64,000 bases of DNA from Desulfovibrio aminophilus. GTDB taxonomy: Bacteria > Desulfobacterota > Desulfovibrionia > Desulfovibrionales > Desulfovibrionaceae. A model generated the notes under the pieces. The model saw only the letters and a program-made list of their open reading frames with translations. It made no database searches and was not told the DNA's origin. The translations under genes were made by a program, and so were the position numbers. The stretch is taken from assembly GCF_023660105.1 (NCBI RefSeq), contig NZ_JAMHGA010000017.1:62001-126000 (forward strand), written 5' to 3'. Below are positions 11,577 through 20,480 of the stretch, one piece after another. How positions within the stretch are numbered: the stretch's first letter is position 1; each line of letters begins with the position of its first letter.

Positions 11577-12872
11577 ATGGCCGACGTGCGTGAACTCCAC
11601 AAGCTCCTCATGGAGCTGGACGACCAGTTGGTCACCTGCATGCGTTGCGGCATGTGCCAGGCGGTCTGCCCGCTGTACGCCGAGACCGGCCGCGAGGCCC
11701 TGGTGGCGCGCGGCAAGATCGCCCTCCTGGAGCACCTGGCCCACGAGATGATCAAGGACGCCGCCGGGGTCCAGGAGAAGGTCGAGACCTGCCTCTTGTG
11801 CGGGGCCTGCGCGGCCAACTGCCCCAGCGGGGTCAAGGTCCTGGACATCTTCCTCAAGGCCCGGGCCGTGCTCACCGGCTACATGGGCCTGCCCCCGGCC
11901 AAGAAGCTCATCTTCCGGGGCCTGCTCGTGCGCCCCGGGTTGTTCAACACCATCCTCGGCCTGGGGGCCAAGCTCCAGGGCCTGTTCGTCAAGCCGGTCA
12001 ACGAGATGCTCGGCTCCTCCTGCGCCCGCTTCCAGTCGGACGTCATCGGCGACCGGCACTTCCCGGCCCTGGCCGGCGAGCCCCTGCACAAGCTCGTGCC
12101 CAGCCTGGACACGGCCAAGGGCAACAGCGGCCTGAAGGTCGGCTTCTTCCCCGGCTGCATGGTGGACAAGGTCTTCCCCCGCGTGGGCAAGGCCGTGCTC
12201 AAGGTGCTGGAGCACCACGGGGTGGGCGTGTTCCTGCCCGGGCATCAGGCCTGTTGCGGCATCCCGGCCTTGTCCTCGGGCGACCGCAAGAGTTATGATG
12301 TATTGGTGGACAAGAACCTGGAGTGCTTCGCCGGGGGCTCCTTCGACTACCTGGTGACCCCCTGCGCCACCTGCACCTCCACGATCAAGAAGTTCTGGCC
12401 GACGTTCGCGGATTCGGCCGACCAGGGACGGCGTGAGGCCCTGGTGGCGTTGGCGGCCAAGACATTGGACATAAACGAGTTCCTGGTGGACATCCTGAAG
12501 GTTCAGCCGAGCGGCGTGCCCGGGGCCAAGGACATGAAGGTCACGGTGCACGACCCCTGCCACCTCAAGAAGTCGCTGGGAGTGGCGGCCCAGCCGCGCC
12601 AGGTGGTGCGGCTCAACCCCAACGTGGAACTGGTGGAGATGAAGGACGCCGACACCTGCTGCGGGTGCGGCGGCAGCTTCACGCTCCTGCATTACGACTT
12701 GGCCCGCCGGATCGGCAAGAAGAAGCGGGACAACATCGCGGCCTCGGGGGCCCAGGTGGTGGCCACGGGCTGCCCGGCCTGCATGCTCCAGATCACGGAC
12801 ATGCTCTCCAAGGCCGGGGACCGGGTGGCGGTGCGCCATCCCGTGGAGCTCTACGCCGAGACCTTGGGCTGA
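11577..12872 (+). CDS. glcF: Fe-S oxidoreductase, GlcF/HdrD-like partner of GlcD
   Basis: 431-residue iron-sulfur protein. It has two 4Fe-4S ferredoxin motifs (CMRCGMCQAVCP from residue 21, CLLCGACAANCP from residue 72) and then two cysteine-rich CCG domains (ACCGIPALSSG and TCCGCGGSF) of the kind found in heterodisulfide reductase D, GlcF and LutA. It presumably accepts electrons from the FAD of GlcD and passes them to the membrane pool. The ATG lies three bases after the glcD stop, so translation is coupled. Confidence 0.92.
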   Translation: MADVRELHKLLMELDDQLVTCMRCGMCQAVCPLYAETGREALVARGKIALLEHLAHEMIKDAAGVQEKVETCLLCGACAANCPSGVKVLDIFLKARAVLTGYMGLPPAKKLIFRGLLVRPGLFNTILGLGAKLQGLFVKPVNEMLGSSCARFQSDVIGDRHFPALAGEPLHKLVPSLDTAKGNSGLKVGFFPGCMVDKVFPRVGKAVLKVLEHHGVGVFLPGHQACCGIPALSSGDRKSYDVLVDKNLECFAGGSFDYLVTPCATCTSTIKKFWPTFADSADQGRREALVALAAKTLDINEFLVDILKVQPSGVPGAKDMKVTVHDPCHLKKSLGVAAQPRQVVRLNPNVELVEMKDADTCCGCGGSFTLLHYDLARRIGKKKRDNIAASGAQVVATGCPACMLQITDMLSKAGDRVAVRHPVELYAETLG

Positions 12873-12903
12873 GTCGTCAAACGGCCTCAACTAAGGAAGC
12901 GAC

Positions 12904-15012
12904 ATGGACACGATGCGAAAGAACCTGGACGCCCTGTTCTACCCCAAGACCGTGGCCGTCATCGGCGCCTCGGACAAGCCGGGGAAGATCGGGCACACCG
13001 TGGTGGCCAACATGCTCCGTGCCGGCTACCCGGGCGCGCTGATTCCGGTGAACCCGAAGGCCACGGTGATCGAGGGCTTGAAGGTGGCCAACCGCATCCC
13101 GGACCTGCCCCGGGACCTGGACCTGGCGGTGATCACCGTGCCGCGCGACGCGGTCATGCCCGCGCTCAAGGAGCTGGCCGACATCGGCACGCGCTCGGTG
13201 GTGGTCATCACCGCGGGCTTCAAGGAGGTGGGCAAGGAAGGCTATCACCTGGAGCAGGAGATGGCCGAGTTGTGCCGTGAGCGCGGCATCGCCCTGGTGG
13301 GCCCCAACTGCCTGGGCATGATCAACACCGGCAGCCAGGTCAACGCCTCCTTCGCCTCGGGCCAGCCGCCCAAGGGCAAGATCGCCTTCTTCTCCCAGTC
13401 CGGCGCGCTCTGCACCGCCATCCTGGACTGGGCCCTGGGCGAGAACATCGGCTTCTCCAAGTTCGTGAGCCTGGGCAACAAGGCCGTGCTCTCCGAGGCC
13501 CACATGCTCGAATACCTGGGCAAGGACGAGGACACCAACGTCGTGCTCGGCTACATCGAGAACGTGGAGCAGGGCCAGTACTTCCTCCAGCAGGCCGCCG
13601 CGGTCAGCCGCAAGAAGCCGATCATCATGGTCAAGTCCGGCACCACGGCGGCGGGCGCCAAGGCCGCCAGCTCCCACACCGGCGCCATCGCCGGCTCGGA
13701 CGCGGCCTACACCGCGGCCTTCCGCCAGACCGGCGTGATCCGCGTGGAGGATGTCTCCTCGCTGTTCGACTTCGCCCAGGCCTTCTCCACCCAGCCGCTG
13801 CCCAAGGGGCCGAACCTGGCCATCGTGACCAACTCCGGCGGTCCCGGCATCATGGCCGCGGACGCCACGGAGAAGTCCAAGCTGCACATGGCCCGCGTCA
13901 GCAACGAGACCGTCGAGAAGCTGCGCGAGGCCCTGCCGCCGTTCGCCTCCCTGTACAACCCAATCGACGTCATCGGCGACGCCCCGGCCTCGCGCTACAA
14001 GGCCACCCTGGACATCGTCATCGAAGACCCGATGATCCACTCGATCCTGGTGCTTTTGACCCCGACCTCCTCGGCCGAGATCGAGGAGACGGCCCAGGCC
14101 GTCATCGAGACCGCCAAGAAGACCGACAAGCCCGTCTTCGCCTGCTTCATGGGCAAGATGCGCGTCGATCCGGGCCGCCGCCTGCTCCAGGAGGCGGGCG
14201 TCCCCTGCTACGACTTCCCCGAGTCGGCCATCCGGAGCATCGAGGCCATGTACCTCTATTCCGCCTGGAAGGAGAAGGGCGAGCCCGAGTACGCCGAGAT
14301 CGAGCGCGACGCGGGCAAGGTCCGCGCCCTGCTCAAGCAGGTGCGCGCCTCCGGGGCCACCGAGGTGGTCGAGTTCCAGGCCCAGGAAGTCCTGCGGGCC
14401 TACAACCTGCCCACGCCCAGGACCGTGCTGGCCAAGTCCAGCGACGAGGCCGTGGCTGCGGCCGAGGCCATCGGCTATCCCGTGGTGCTCAAGATCGCCT
14501 CGCCGCAGATCTCCCACAAGTCCGACGTGGGCGGCGTGAAGGTGAACATCCAGGACGCCGAGGGCGTGCGCAAGATGTTCTGGGACATCACCAGCCGGGC
14601 CCAGCGCCTGCGCCCCGACGCCTACATCGCGGGCTGCCTGGTCCAGGAAATGGCCCCCAAGGGGGTCAAGGAGGTCATCGTCGGCTTCAAGCGCGACGAC
14701 CAGTTCGGGCCCCTGCTCATGTTCGGCCTGGGCGGCATCTACGTCGAGATCCTGAAGGACATCGCCTTCCGCCTGGCCCCGCTGTCGCGCGAGGACGCCC
14801 GCAACATCATCCGCGAGATCAAGTCCTACATGCTGCTCAAGGGGGTGCGCGGCGAGCCGCCGGTGAACTTCGACGCCTTGGAGAACATCCTCCTGTCCAT
14901 GTCGCAACTGGCGCAGGACTTCCCGGAGATCTACGAGGCCGAGTTCAACCCGGTTCTGGTGAACAGCGAAAAGGCCATCGTGGCCGACGTGCGCATGACC
15001 CTGTCCTCCTGA
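12904..15012 (+). CDS. Acetyl-CoA synthetase, ADP-forming (fused alpha-beta), lactate-locus copy
   Basis: 702-residue fused enzyme: acetyl-CoA + ADP + Pi give acetate + CoA + ATP. Order of domains: CoA-binding (VIGASDKPGKIGHTVVANML at the start), succinyl-CoA-ligase-like (SQSGALCTAILDWAL; SSHTGAIAG with the expected phospho-His), and a C-terminal ATP-grasp domain (KIASPQISHKSDVGGVKV with a second conserved His). In many Desulfovibrio loci this position holds pta and ackA. Here a single enzyme would conserve the energy of acetyl-CoA. A paralogue sits at 57142-59244 on the other strand. The ribosome site is weak (AAGGAAG, five bases before ATG). Confidence 0.92.
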   Translation: MDTMRKNLDALFYPKTVAVIGASDKPGKIGHTVVANMLRAGYPGALIPVNPKATVIEGLKVANRIPDLPRDLDLAVITVPRDAVMPALKELADIGTRSVVVITAGFKEVGKEGYHLEQEMAELCRERGIALVGPNCLGMINTGSQVNASFASGQPPKGKIAFFSQSGALCTAILDWALGENIGFSKFVSLGNKAVLSEAHMLEYLGKDEDTNVVLGYIENVEQGQYFLQQAAAVSRKKPIIMVKSGTTAAGAKAASSHTGAIAGSDAAYTAAFRQTGVIRVEDVSSLFDFAQAFSTQPLPKGPNLAIVTNSGGPGIMAADATEKSKLHMARVSNETVEKLREALPPFASLYNPIDVIGDAPASRYKATLDIVIEDPMIHSILVLLTPTSSAEIEETAQAVIETAKKTDKPVFACFMGKMRVDPGRRLLQEAGVPCYDFPESAIRSIEAMYLYSAWKEKGEPEYAEIERDAGKVRALLKQVRASGATEVVEFQAQEVLRAYNLPTPRTVLAKSSDEAVAAAEAIGYPVVLKIASPQISHKSDVGGVKVNIQDAEGVRKMFWDITSRAQRLRPDAYIAGCLVQEMAPKGVKEVIVGFKRDDQFGPLLMFGLGGIYVEILKDIAFRLAPLSREDARNIIREIKSYMLLKGVRGEPPVNFDALENILLSMSQLAQDFPEIYEAEFNPVLVNSEKAIVADVRMTLSS

Positions 15013-15068
15013 GCGGGGACGGTTTCGGCGGCTGATCACTTCTCACCACAAGGATACGGAGGACGACA

Positions 15069-16142
15069 ATGGTCGGTTTGTACATAGGCTCCACCGCGCA
15101 GTTCGCGGGCAAGAACCTCATGGCCATGGCCCTTGGTCTCAAGCTGCAGAAGGAAGGTCTCAACGTCGGCTACATGAAGCCCGTGGGCGCCATGCCCGGC
15201 CTGGGCAAGGGCAAGGAGGGCGACGAGGACGCCTTCTTCGTCCAGGACGTGCTCGGCCTGGCCCAGGACCCCGAGCTGGTCACGCCCGTGCTCGTGACCC
15301 GCGACTTCAAGATCAAGGCCTTCCGCACCCCCTGCCAGGGCCTTCTGGACAAGATCGTGAGTTCCTACGGCGAGCTGTCCAAGGGCAAGGACGTGATGAT
15401 CATCGGCGGCTCGGGCAGCTTCCTGCACGCGGGCAAGTACTGCTCCGTGGACGGCCCTTCGGTGGTCTCGGCCCTGGGAGCCAAGACCCTGCTCATCGAC
15501 CGCTTCAACAAGGAACTCAACTACGACTACCTGCTCTCGGCCAAGGACATCCTGGAGTCCCGCGACTGCGAACTGCTGGGCGCGGTGCTCAACGACGTGC
15601 ACCCGAGCTACATGGACGAGGCCAAGGAACTGGTGGAGCCCTCGCTCAGGGTGCGCGGCATCGACGTCTTCGGCATCGTGCCCCACGACCCGTTCATGAG
15701 CGGCATCAAGGTCTCCGAACTGGCCGAGCGCCTGGGCGGCCGGATCATCACCGCGCCGAACAAGGCCGACCGCCTGGTGGACACCTTCCTCATCGGCACC
15801 ATGCAGGTGGAGAACTTCCTGACCCACTTCCAGCGGCACAAGAACGCCGCGGTCCTGGTGGGCGGCGACCGCGCCGACCTCCAGTTGGTGGCCCTGGAGG
15901 GCAACTGCCCCTGCCTGGTGCTCACCGGCAACCTCTACCCCAACGACATCATCATGACCCGGGCCGAGGTGCTCGGCGTGCCGATGATCGTGGTCCGGGG
16001 CGACACCTTCGCCACGGCCAAGCTCATGGAGACGGTGCAGGCCACCCAGAAGCTGCGCGCCCAGATCAAGATCAACCACGGGACCCAGCTCATCAACGCC
16101 AATGTGGACGTGCCCGCGCTGCGCAAGAAGCTCGGCGTCTGA
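15069..16142 (+). CDS. BioD-like P-loop/DRTGG-domain protein (Pta N-terminal-like), lactate-locus copy
   Basis: 357 residues. The N-terminal part is a BioD/cobyrinate-synthase-like P-loop ATPase fold (YIGSTAQFAGKNLMAMALGL, then [11 protein letters not shown]). The C-terminal part is a DRTGG domain ([33 protein letters not shown]). These two domains form the regulatory N-terminal half of long phosphotransacetylases, but the catalytic phosphotransacetylase domain is absent. It follows the acetyl-CoA synthetase closely, and the same pair recurs at 56-59 kb, so it probably senses or regulates acetyl-CoA/acetate flux. Catalytic role unknown. Ribosome site GGAGGA before ATG. Confidence 0.85.
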   Translation: MVGLYIGSTAQFAGKNLMAMALGLKLQKEGLNVGYMKPVGAMPGLGKGKEGDEDAFFVQDVLGLAQDPELVTPVLVTRDFKIKAFRTPCQGLLDKIVSSYGELSKGKDVMIIGGSGSFLHAGKYCSVDGPSVVSALGAKTLLIDRFNKELNYDYLLSAKDILESRDCELLGAVLNDVHPSYMDEAKELVEPSLRVRGIDVFGIVPHDPFMSGIKVSELAERLGGRIITAPNKADRLVDTFLIGTMQVENFLTHFQRHKNAAVLVGGDRADLQLVALEGNCPCLVLTGNLYPNDIIMTRAEVLGVPMIVVRGDTFATAKLMETVQATQKLRAQIKINHGTQLINANVDVPALRKKLGV

Positions 16143-16160
16143 TCGCACAAGGGGGCGGGA

Positions 16161-16787
16161 ATGAACGAGAGCCGGAATCCGGTCGAGCTGTTCGAGGAAA
16201 AGGCCAAGGCCGTCTCGGCCCTGGTCACCAGGGTCGCTTCCATGCGCGAGGCCGTGGCCTACGCGCTGGACGTCTGCGACACGAAACAGGCTTGTCAGCT
16301 GCTGGTTTCCGGCTGCTCCGAGCCCCTGTCGGAAAAGGGCCAGGCGCTGTGCGAGACCAAGCAGCAGAAGGTCATCGCCGCGCCCGGCCTTCCTCCCGAG
16401 CTCTTCGCCGAGCTGGAGGCCGGGGCCAGGGAGCGCGGCGTCCTCTGCGTCGAGAAGGGCATGCGCGAGCACCTGGGCGGGGTGGACATCGGTTTCACCC
16501 TGGTCGATTTCGGCATCGCCGAGACCGGCACCCTGGTCATCAACTCCAACAGCGAGGAGCTGCGCCTGGCCACCATGATCGCGGAATTCCACGTGGCCGT
16601 CCTGTCGCGGTCGAAAATCCGCGAGACCTCCCGGGACCTGGAGGCGGAGCTGGCGGCGCTCACCAGCGTCCAGCCGAGCTACACGGCCTTCGTCACCGGG
16701 GCCAGCCGCACCGCGGACATCGAACGGGTGCTGGCCCTGGGCGTCCACGGCCCCCTGGAACTCCACATCCTGCTCCTGGAGGATTAG
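16161..16787 (+). CDS. lutC: LUD-domain protein LutC/LldG
   Basis: 208-residue soluble protein of the LutC (YkgG) family, one part of the iron-sulfur L-lactate dehydrogenase LutABC/LldEFG. The LUD fold shows in the central and C-terminal part (GVDIGFTLVDFGIAETGTLV, with the typical Ser/Asn-rich stretch NSNSEELRL, and ARTADIE-type motif SRTADIERVLALGVHGP). It lies three bases before the next gene, which carries the LutB and LutA functions, so the two make one enzyme that oxidises L-lactate to pyruvate. Confidence 0.92.
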   Translation: MNESRNPVELFEEKAKAVSALVTRVASMREAVAYALDVCDTKQACQLLVSGCSEPLSEKGQALCETKQQKVIAAPGLPPELFAELEAGARERGVLCVEKGMREHLGGVDIGFTLVDFGIAETGTLVINSNSEELRLATMIAEFHVAVLSRSKIRETSRDLEAELAALTSVQPSYTAFVTGASRTADIERVLALGVHGPLELHILLLED

Positions 16788-16790
16788 GCC

Positions 16791-18938
16791 ATGCAGCACG
16801 CGAAGAACCTCAAGGAATACCGCGCCGAGCTGCGCGAGGCCCTGGGCGACGAGTTCCTGCGCCAGGCCATGGACAAGTTCGCCCGCTTCTACCCCGGAGC
16901 CCGCGCCCGGGCCTTCGCGGGCATGGATGTGGACGGCCTCATTCACGAGATCGCGGAGGCCAAGGACAAGGCCGCCGCGCGCATGGACGAGCTCTATGAG
17001 GCCTTCAAGGCCAAGGCCGAGGCCGCCGGGGTCGTGGTGCACCTGGCGCGCACGGCCCGCGAGGCCAACGAGATCATCGCGGCCATCGCCAAGGAGAACG
17101 AGGTCAAGCGCATCGTCAAGTCCAAGTCCATGACCGCCGAGGAGATCCACCTCAACCACCATCTGGAGGCCGAGGGCTACGAGGTCACGGAGACGGACCT
17201 GGGCGAGTGGATCATCCAGCTGCGCGGCGAGGGCCCGACCCACATGGTCATGCCCGCCATCCACCTCTCGCGCTACCAGGTGGCCGACCTGTTCAGCGAG
17301 GTCACCCACCAGAAGCAGGAGGTGGACATCGAGAAGCTCGTCAAGGTGGCCCGCCGCGAGCTCCGGCCCCGCTACATCGAGGCCGAGATGGGCATTTCCG
17401 GGGCGAACATGGCCGTGGTGGAGACCGGGGCCATCGGCATCGTGACCAACGAGGGCAACGCCCGCCTGGTGACCACCCTGCCGCGCGTGCACGTGGCCCT
17501 CATGGGCCTGGACAAGCTCACCCCGACCCTGGCCGAGGGCCTGCGCGTGCTCCGCGTGCTACCGCGCAACGCCACGGGCCAGGCCATCTCCTCCTACGTC
17601 ACCTGGATCAACGGCCGCAACGAGTGCGCCTCCTCTCCGGACGGGAAGAAGATCATGCACATCGTCTTCCTGGACAACGGCCGCTCGGCCCTGGCCCGCG
17701 ACCCGCTCTTCTCCCAGGTGCTGCGCTGCGTGCGCTGCGGGGCCTGCGCCAACGTCTGCCCGGTGTACCGCCTGGTGGGCGGCCACCGCTACGGACACAT
17801 CTACATCGGGGCCATCGGCCTGATCCTGACCTACTTCTTCCACGGTCGGGACAAGGCCAAGAACCTGGTCCAGAACTGCATCAACTGCGGGGCCTGCAAG
17901 GCGGTCTGCGCGGCGGGCATCGACCTGCCCATGCTCATCAAGGAGATCCACGCCCGCATCCTGGACGAGGAGGGGCACTCCGCGCCGAGCACGCTCCTGG
18001 CCGCCGTGCTCAAGAACCGCAAGCTGTTCCACACCCTGCTGCGTTCGGCCAAGCTGGCCCAGAAGCCCCTGGCCTCGGGCGGCTACATCCGCCACCTGCC
18101 CATGCTCCTGGCCAAGGACCAGGGTTTCCGGACCCTGCCGGCCATCGCGGCCAAGCCCTTCCGCGACCTCTGGCCGCGCATCCGGCCCGAGACCAAGTCC
18201 CCGCGCTACCGCGTGGGCCTGTTCTCCGGCTGCGTGCAGGACTTCGTCTACCCCGAGCAGTGCGTGGCCGCGGTGAACGTGGTGGCTGGCAAGGGCGCGG
18301 CCCTGGACTTCCCCCTGGACCAGTCCTGCTGCGGCCTGCCCGTGGTCATGATGGGCGAGATCGAGGCGGCGCGCGAGGTGGCCCGGCAGAACATCCGGGC
18401 CCTGGACCCCGGCAAGTACGATTACATCCTCACGCTCTGCGCCTCCTGCGCCTCGCACCTCAAGCACGGCTACCTGAAGCTCCTGGGCGACGACCCGGCC
18501 TGGGCCGTGAAGGTCCGCCAGTTCGCGGACAAGGTCATCGACTTCAGCTCCTTCGCCCACGACGTGCTCAAGCTCGGGCCCGAGGACTTCCGCAAGGACG
18601 GCGGCAGCGTGACCTACCACGCGCCCTGCCACCTCTGCCGGGGCCTGGGCGTGAAGGACGCCCCCCGCGACTTGCTGCGCGACGCGGGCCTGGACTATAA
18701 GCCCTCCGAGGAAGAGGAGGTCTGCTGCGGCTTCGGCGGCACCTTCTCGATGAAGTTCCCGGAGCTTTCGGCCGAGCTTCTGGCCAAGAAGCTGGAGCAC
18801 GCCGAGGCCACCGGGGCGCAGACCCTGGTCACGGACTGTCCCGGCTGCGTCATGCAGCTGCGCGGCGGCCTGGAAAAGAAGGGCTCGTCCATGCGCGTCA
18901 AGCACATGGCCGAAATCCTGGCCCAGCAGATCAAGTAG
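16791..18938 (+). CDS. lutB: LutB-LutA fusion: LUD domain, ferredoxin domain and CCG domains
   Basis: 715-residue iron-sulfur protein. Residues about 60-290 are a LUD domain (VETGAIGIVTNEGNARL). Residues about 310-375 hold two 4Fe-4S motifs (CVRCGACANVCP from 313, CINCGACKAVC from 363). The remainder has two cysteine-rich CCG domains (SCCGLPVVMMGE and VCCGFGGTFSMK). In most bacteria the LUD-ferredoxin part (LutB/LldF) and the CCG part (LutA/LldE) are separate genes; here they are one chain, as in other Desulfovibrio. With LutC it should form the L-lactate dehydrogenase. Sits three bases after lutC. Confidence 0.92.
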   Translation: MQHAKNLKEYRAELREALGDEFLRQAMDKFARFYPGARARAFAGMDVDGLIHEIAEAKDKAAARMDELYEAFKAKAEAAGVVVHLARTAREANEIIAAIAKENEVKRIVKSKSMTAEEIHLNHHLEAEGYEVTETDLGEWIIQLRGEGPTHMVMPAIHLSRYQVADLFSEVTHQKQEVDIEKLVKVARRELRPRYIEAEMGISGANMAVVETGAIGIVTNEGNARLVTTLPRVHVALMGLDKLTPTLAEGLRVLRVLPRNATGQAISSYVTWINGRNECASSPDGKKIMHIVFLDNGRSALARDPLFSQVLRCVRCGACANVCPVYRLVGGHRYGHIYIGAIGLILTYFFHGRDKAKNLVQNCINCGACKAVCAAGIDLPMLIKEIHARILDEEGHSAPSTLLAAVLKNRKLFHTLLRSAKLAQKPLASGGYIRHLPMLLAKDQGFRTLPAIAAKPFRDLWPRIRPETKSPRYRVGLFSGCVQDFVYPEQCVAAVNVVAGKGAALDFPLDQSCCGLPVVMMGEIEAAREVARQNIRALDPGKYDYILTLCASCASHLKHGYLKLLGDDPAWAVKVRQFADKVIDFSSFAHDVLKLGPEDFRKDGGSVTYHAPCHLCRGLGVKDAPRDLLRDAGLDYKPSEEEEVCCGFGGTFSMKFPELSAELLAKKLEHAEATGAQTLVTDCPGCVMQLRGGLEKKGSSMRVKHMAEILAQQIK

Positions 18939-18950
18939 GAGGTTCGTCAG

Positions 18951-19973
18951 GTGAAGGAAGTCCGGGCGCATGCCCGTGAACTGATGAAGGGTTTCTGCCG
19001 GGTCTGCCCGGTGTGCGACGGCCGCGCCTGCGCCGGGGAGGTCCCCGGCATGGGCGGCCTGGGCACGGGGCGGGCGTTCATGAACAACGTCTCGGCCCTG
19101 GCCTCGGTGCGGCTGAACATGCGGCTCATCCACGAGGCCGCGCAGCCGGACACCTCGCTGGAGCTCCTGGGACTGAAACTCTCCCTGCCCGTGCTGGCCG
19201 CGCCCATCGGCGGCGTGTCCTTCAACATGGGCGGCGGCGTGTCCGAGGCCGACTACATCCGGGCCGTGGTCCTGGGCTGCAAGGAGGCCGGGAGCCTCGG
19301 CTGCACCGGCGACGGCGTGCCCGACGTGATCCACAAGGAGGCCTTCGCCGCGGTGCGCGAGGCGGGCGGCCACGGCATCCCGTTCATCAAGCCCTGGGAG
19401 GACGAGGAGCTTTACCGCAAGCTCGAGGCCGCCGTGGACTCCGGGGCCAAGATCCTCGGCATGGACATCGACGCCGCCGGGCTGGTCACGTTGCGCAAGA
19501 TGGGCCGCCCGGTCTCGCCCAAGAGCCCGGAGAAGCTGCGCGAGATCATCGAGTGGAGCCCCGTGCCCTTCGTGCTCAAGGGCATCATGACCGCCGACGA
19601 GGCCAAGATGGCCCGCGACGTCGGCGCCGCGGGCATCGTGGTCTCCAACCACGGAGGCCGCGTCCTGGATCACACCCCGGGCGTGGCCGAGGTCCTGGCC
19701 GAGGTGGCCGGGTCCGTGCGCGGCGAGATCGCGATCCTGGCCGACGGCGGCGTGCGCACCGGCGAGGACGTGCTCAAGATGCTCGCCCTGGGGGCCCAGG
19801 CCGTGCTCATCGGGCGGCCCTTCAGCGTGGCCGCCGTGGGCGGGCTCAAGGACGGCGTGGCCGCCTACGTGGAGCAGCTGCGCGGCGAGCTGGTCCGCTC
19901 CATGGTCCTTACCGGCTGCGCCGACCTGGCGGCCGTGGACGGCCGCATCCTCTTCAACGGAGGCCGTCGATGA
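18951..19973 (+). CDS. FMN-dependent alpha-hydroxyacid dehydrogenase (LldD-like, short form)
   Basis: 340-residue FMN enzyme of the L-lactate dehydrogenase/glycolate oxidase family with a GTG start behind AGGAGG. It carries the family's FMN and substrate segments: PIGGVSFNMGGG, VPFVLKGIMTADEA, the active-site His in VSNHGGRVLDHTPG, and the phosphate-binding DGGVRTGEDVLKMLALGAQ. It is shorter than E. coli LldD (about 400), and its N-terminus has a cysteine cluster (FCRVCPVCDGRACAGE), seen in many anaerobe homologues, which may bind metal or serve redox control. A third possible lactate-oxidising enzyme in the same operon. The true substrate is not settled. Confidence 0.88.
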   Translation: MKEVRAHARELMKGFCRVCPVCDGRACAGEVPGMGGLGTGRAFMNNVSALASVRLNMRLIHEAAQPDTSLELLGLKLSLPVLAAPIGGVSFNMGGGVSEADYIRAVVLGCKEAGSLGCTGDGVPDVIHKEAFAAVREAGGHGIPFIKPWEDEELYRKLEAAVDSGAKILGMDIDAAGLVTLRKMGRPVSPKSPEKLREIIEWSPVPFVLKGIMTADEAKMARDVGAAGIVVSNHGGRVLDHTPGVAEVLAEVAGSVRGEIAILADGGVRTGEDVLKMLALGAQAVLIGRPFSVAAVGGLKDGVAAYVEQLRGELVRSMVLTGCADLAAVDGRILFNGGRR

Positions 19974-20272
19974 TCAAGCACATCGTCATGTGGACCCTCA
20001 AGGAGGAGGCCCTGGGCAAGAGCGGGGCCGAGAACGCTGCGGAGATGAAGCGCATGCTCGAAACCCTGGAGGGCAAGATCCCGGGGCTGCTGCATCTCGA
20101 GGTGGGCACGGACGTGTTCAACGCCTCTCCGGCCTGGCAGGTGGTGCTCTATTCCGAATTCGCCACCCGGGCGGACCTGGCCGCCTACCAGCCGCATCCC
20201 GAACACCAGAAATGCGTGCAGTTCATCTCCCAGGTGGTTTCCGGCCGGGGCGTGCTGGACTACGAGGTCTAG
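19970..20272 (+). CDS. Dabb (stress-response alpha-beta barrel) domain protein
   Basis: 100-residue protein of the Dabb family, small dimeric ferredoxin-like folds. It starts typically (MIKHIVMWTLKEEA) and ends YEV. Conserved features are the HIVMW strand, the helix with LEGKIPGLLHLEVG, and FATRADLAAYQPHPEHQ. The start overlaps the stop of the FMN enzyme (ATGA), so it is the last gene of the lactate operon. A function as a metabolite-binding or cofactor-stabilising partner is possible but not shown. Confidence 0.85.
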   Translation: MIKHIVMWTLKEEALGKSGAENAAEMKRMLETLEGKIPGLLHLEVGTDVFNASPAWQVVLYSEFATRADLAAYQPHPEHQKCVQFISQVVSGRGVLDYEV

Positions 20273-20308
20273 GCGGGACGGACCGTTTCACTGGAAGCGC
20301 TTCTCCAC

Positions 20309-20339
20309 GGCCGCCGGGAGTATTCCCGGCGGCCTTTTT
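20309..20339 (+). terminator. Rho-independent terminator of the lactate operon
   Basis: Perfect 11-bp stem (GGCCGCCGGGA / TCCCGGCGGCC), four-base loop and a five-T run, 36 bases after the Dabb stop codon. Confidence 0.9.
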
Positions 20340-20432
20340 GCGTTATGCTGGCGTGGGAAAAATCTTACAGGATTGTAATGGTCGAGTGTTTTCCTTGATG
20401 GGCCAATGCGTTCTTCGTAAGAGTACTGGTTG

Positions 20433-20445
20433 CGTCAGTGTGACG
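20433..20445 (+). repeat. Short inverted repeat before the CBS-domain gene
   Basis: CGTCA-gtg-TGACG, 35 bases before the chosen start codon. It could be an operator near the promoter. A weak -35/-10 pair (TTGATG at 20395, TAAGAG at 20418, 17 apart) lies just upstream. Confidence 0.35.
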
Positions 20446-20480
20446 AATGCAGAAAAAACGGAAACCGTGGGAGTGCGATC

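Noticed and set aside
10026-19673. Long - strand open frames opposite glcD/glcF, the acetyl-CoA synthetase, the DRTGG-lutC region and the lutB-FMN enzyme region
   Set aside because: All lie opposite strongly conserved genes and have shadow composition with no domains.
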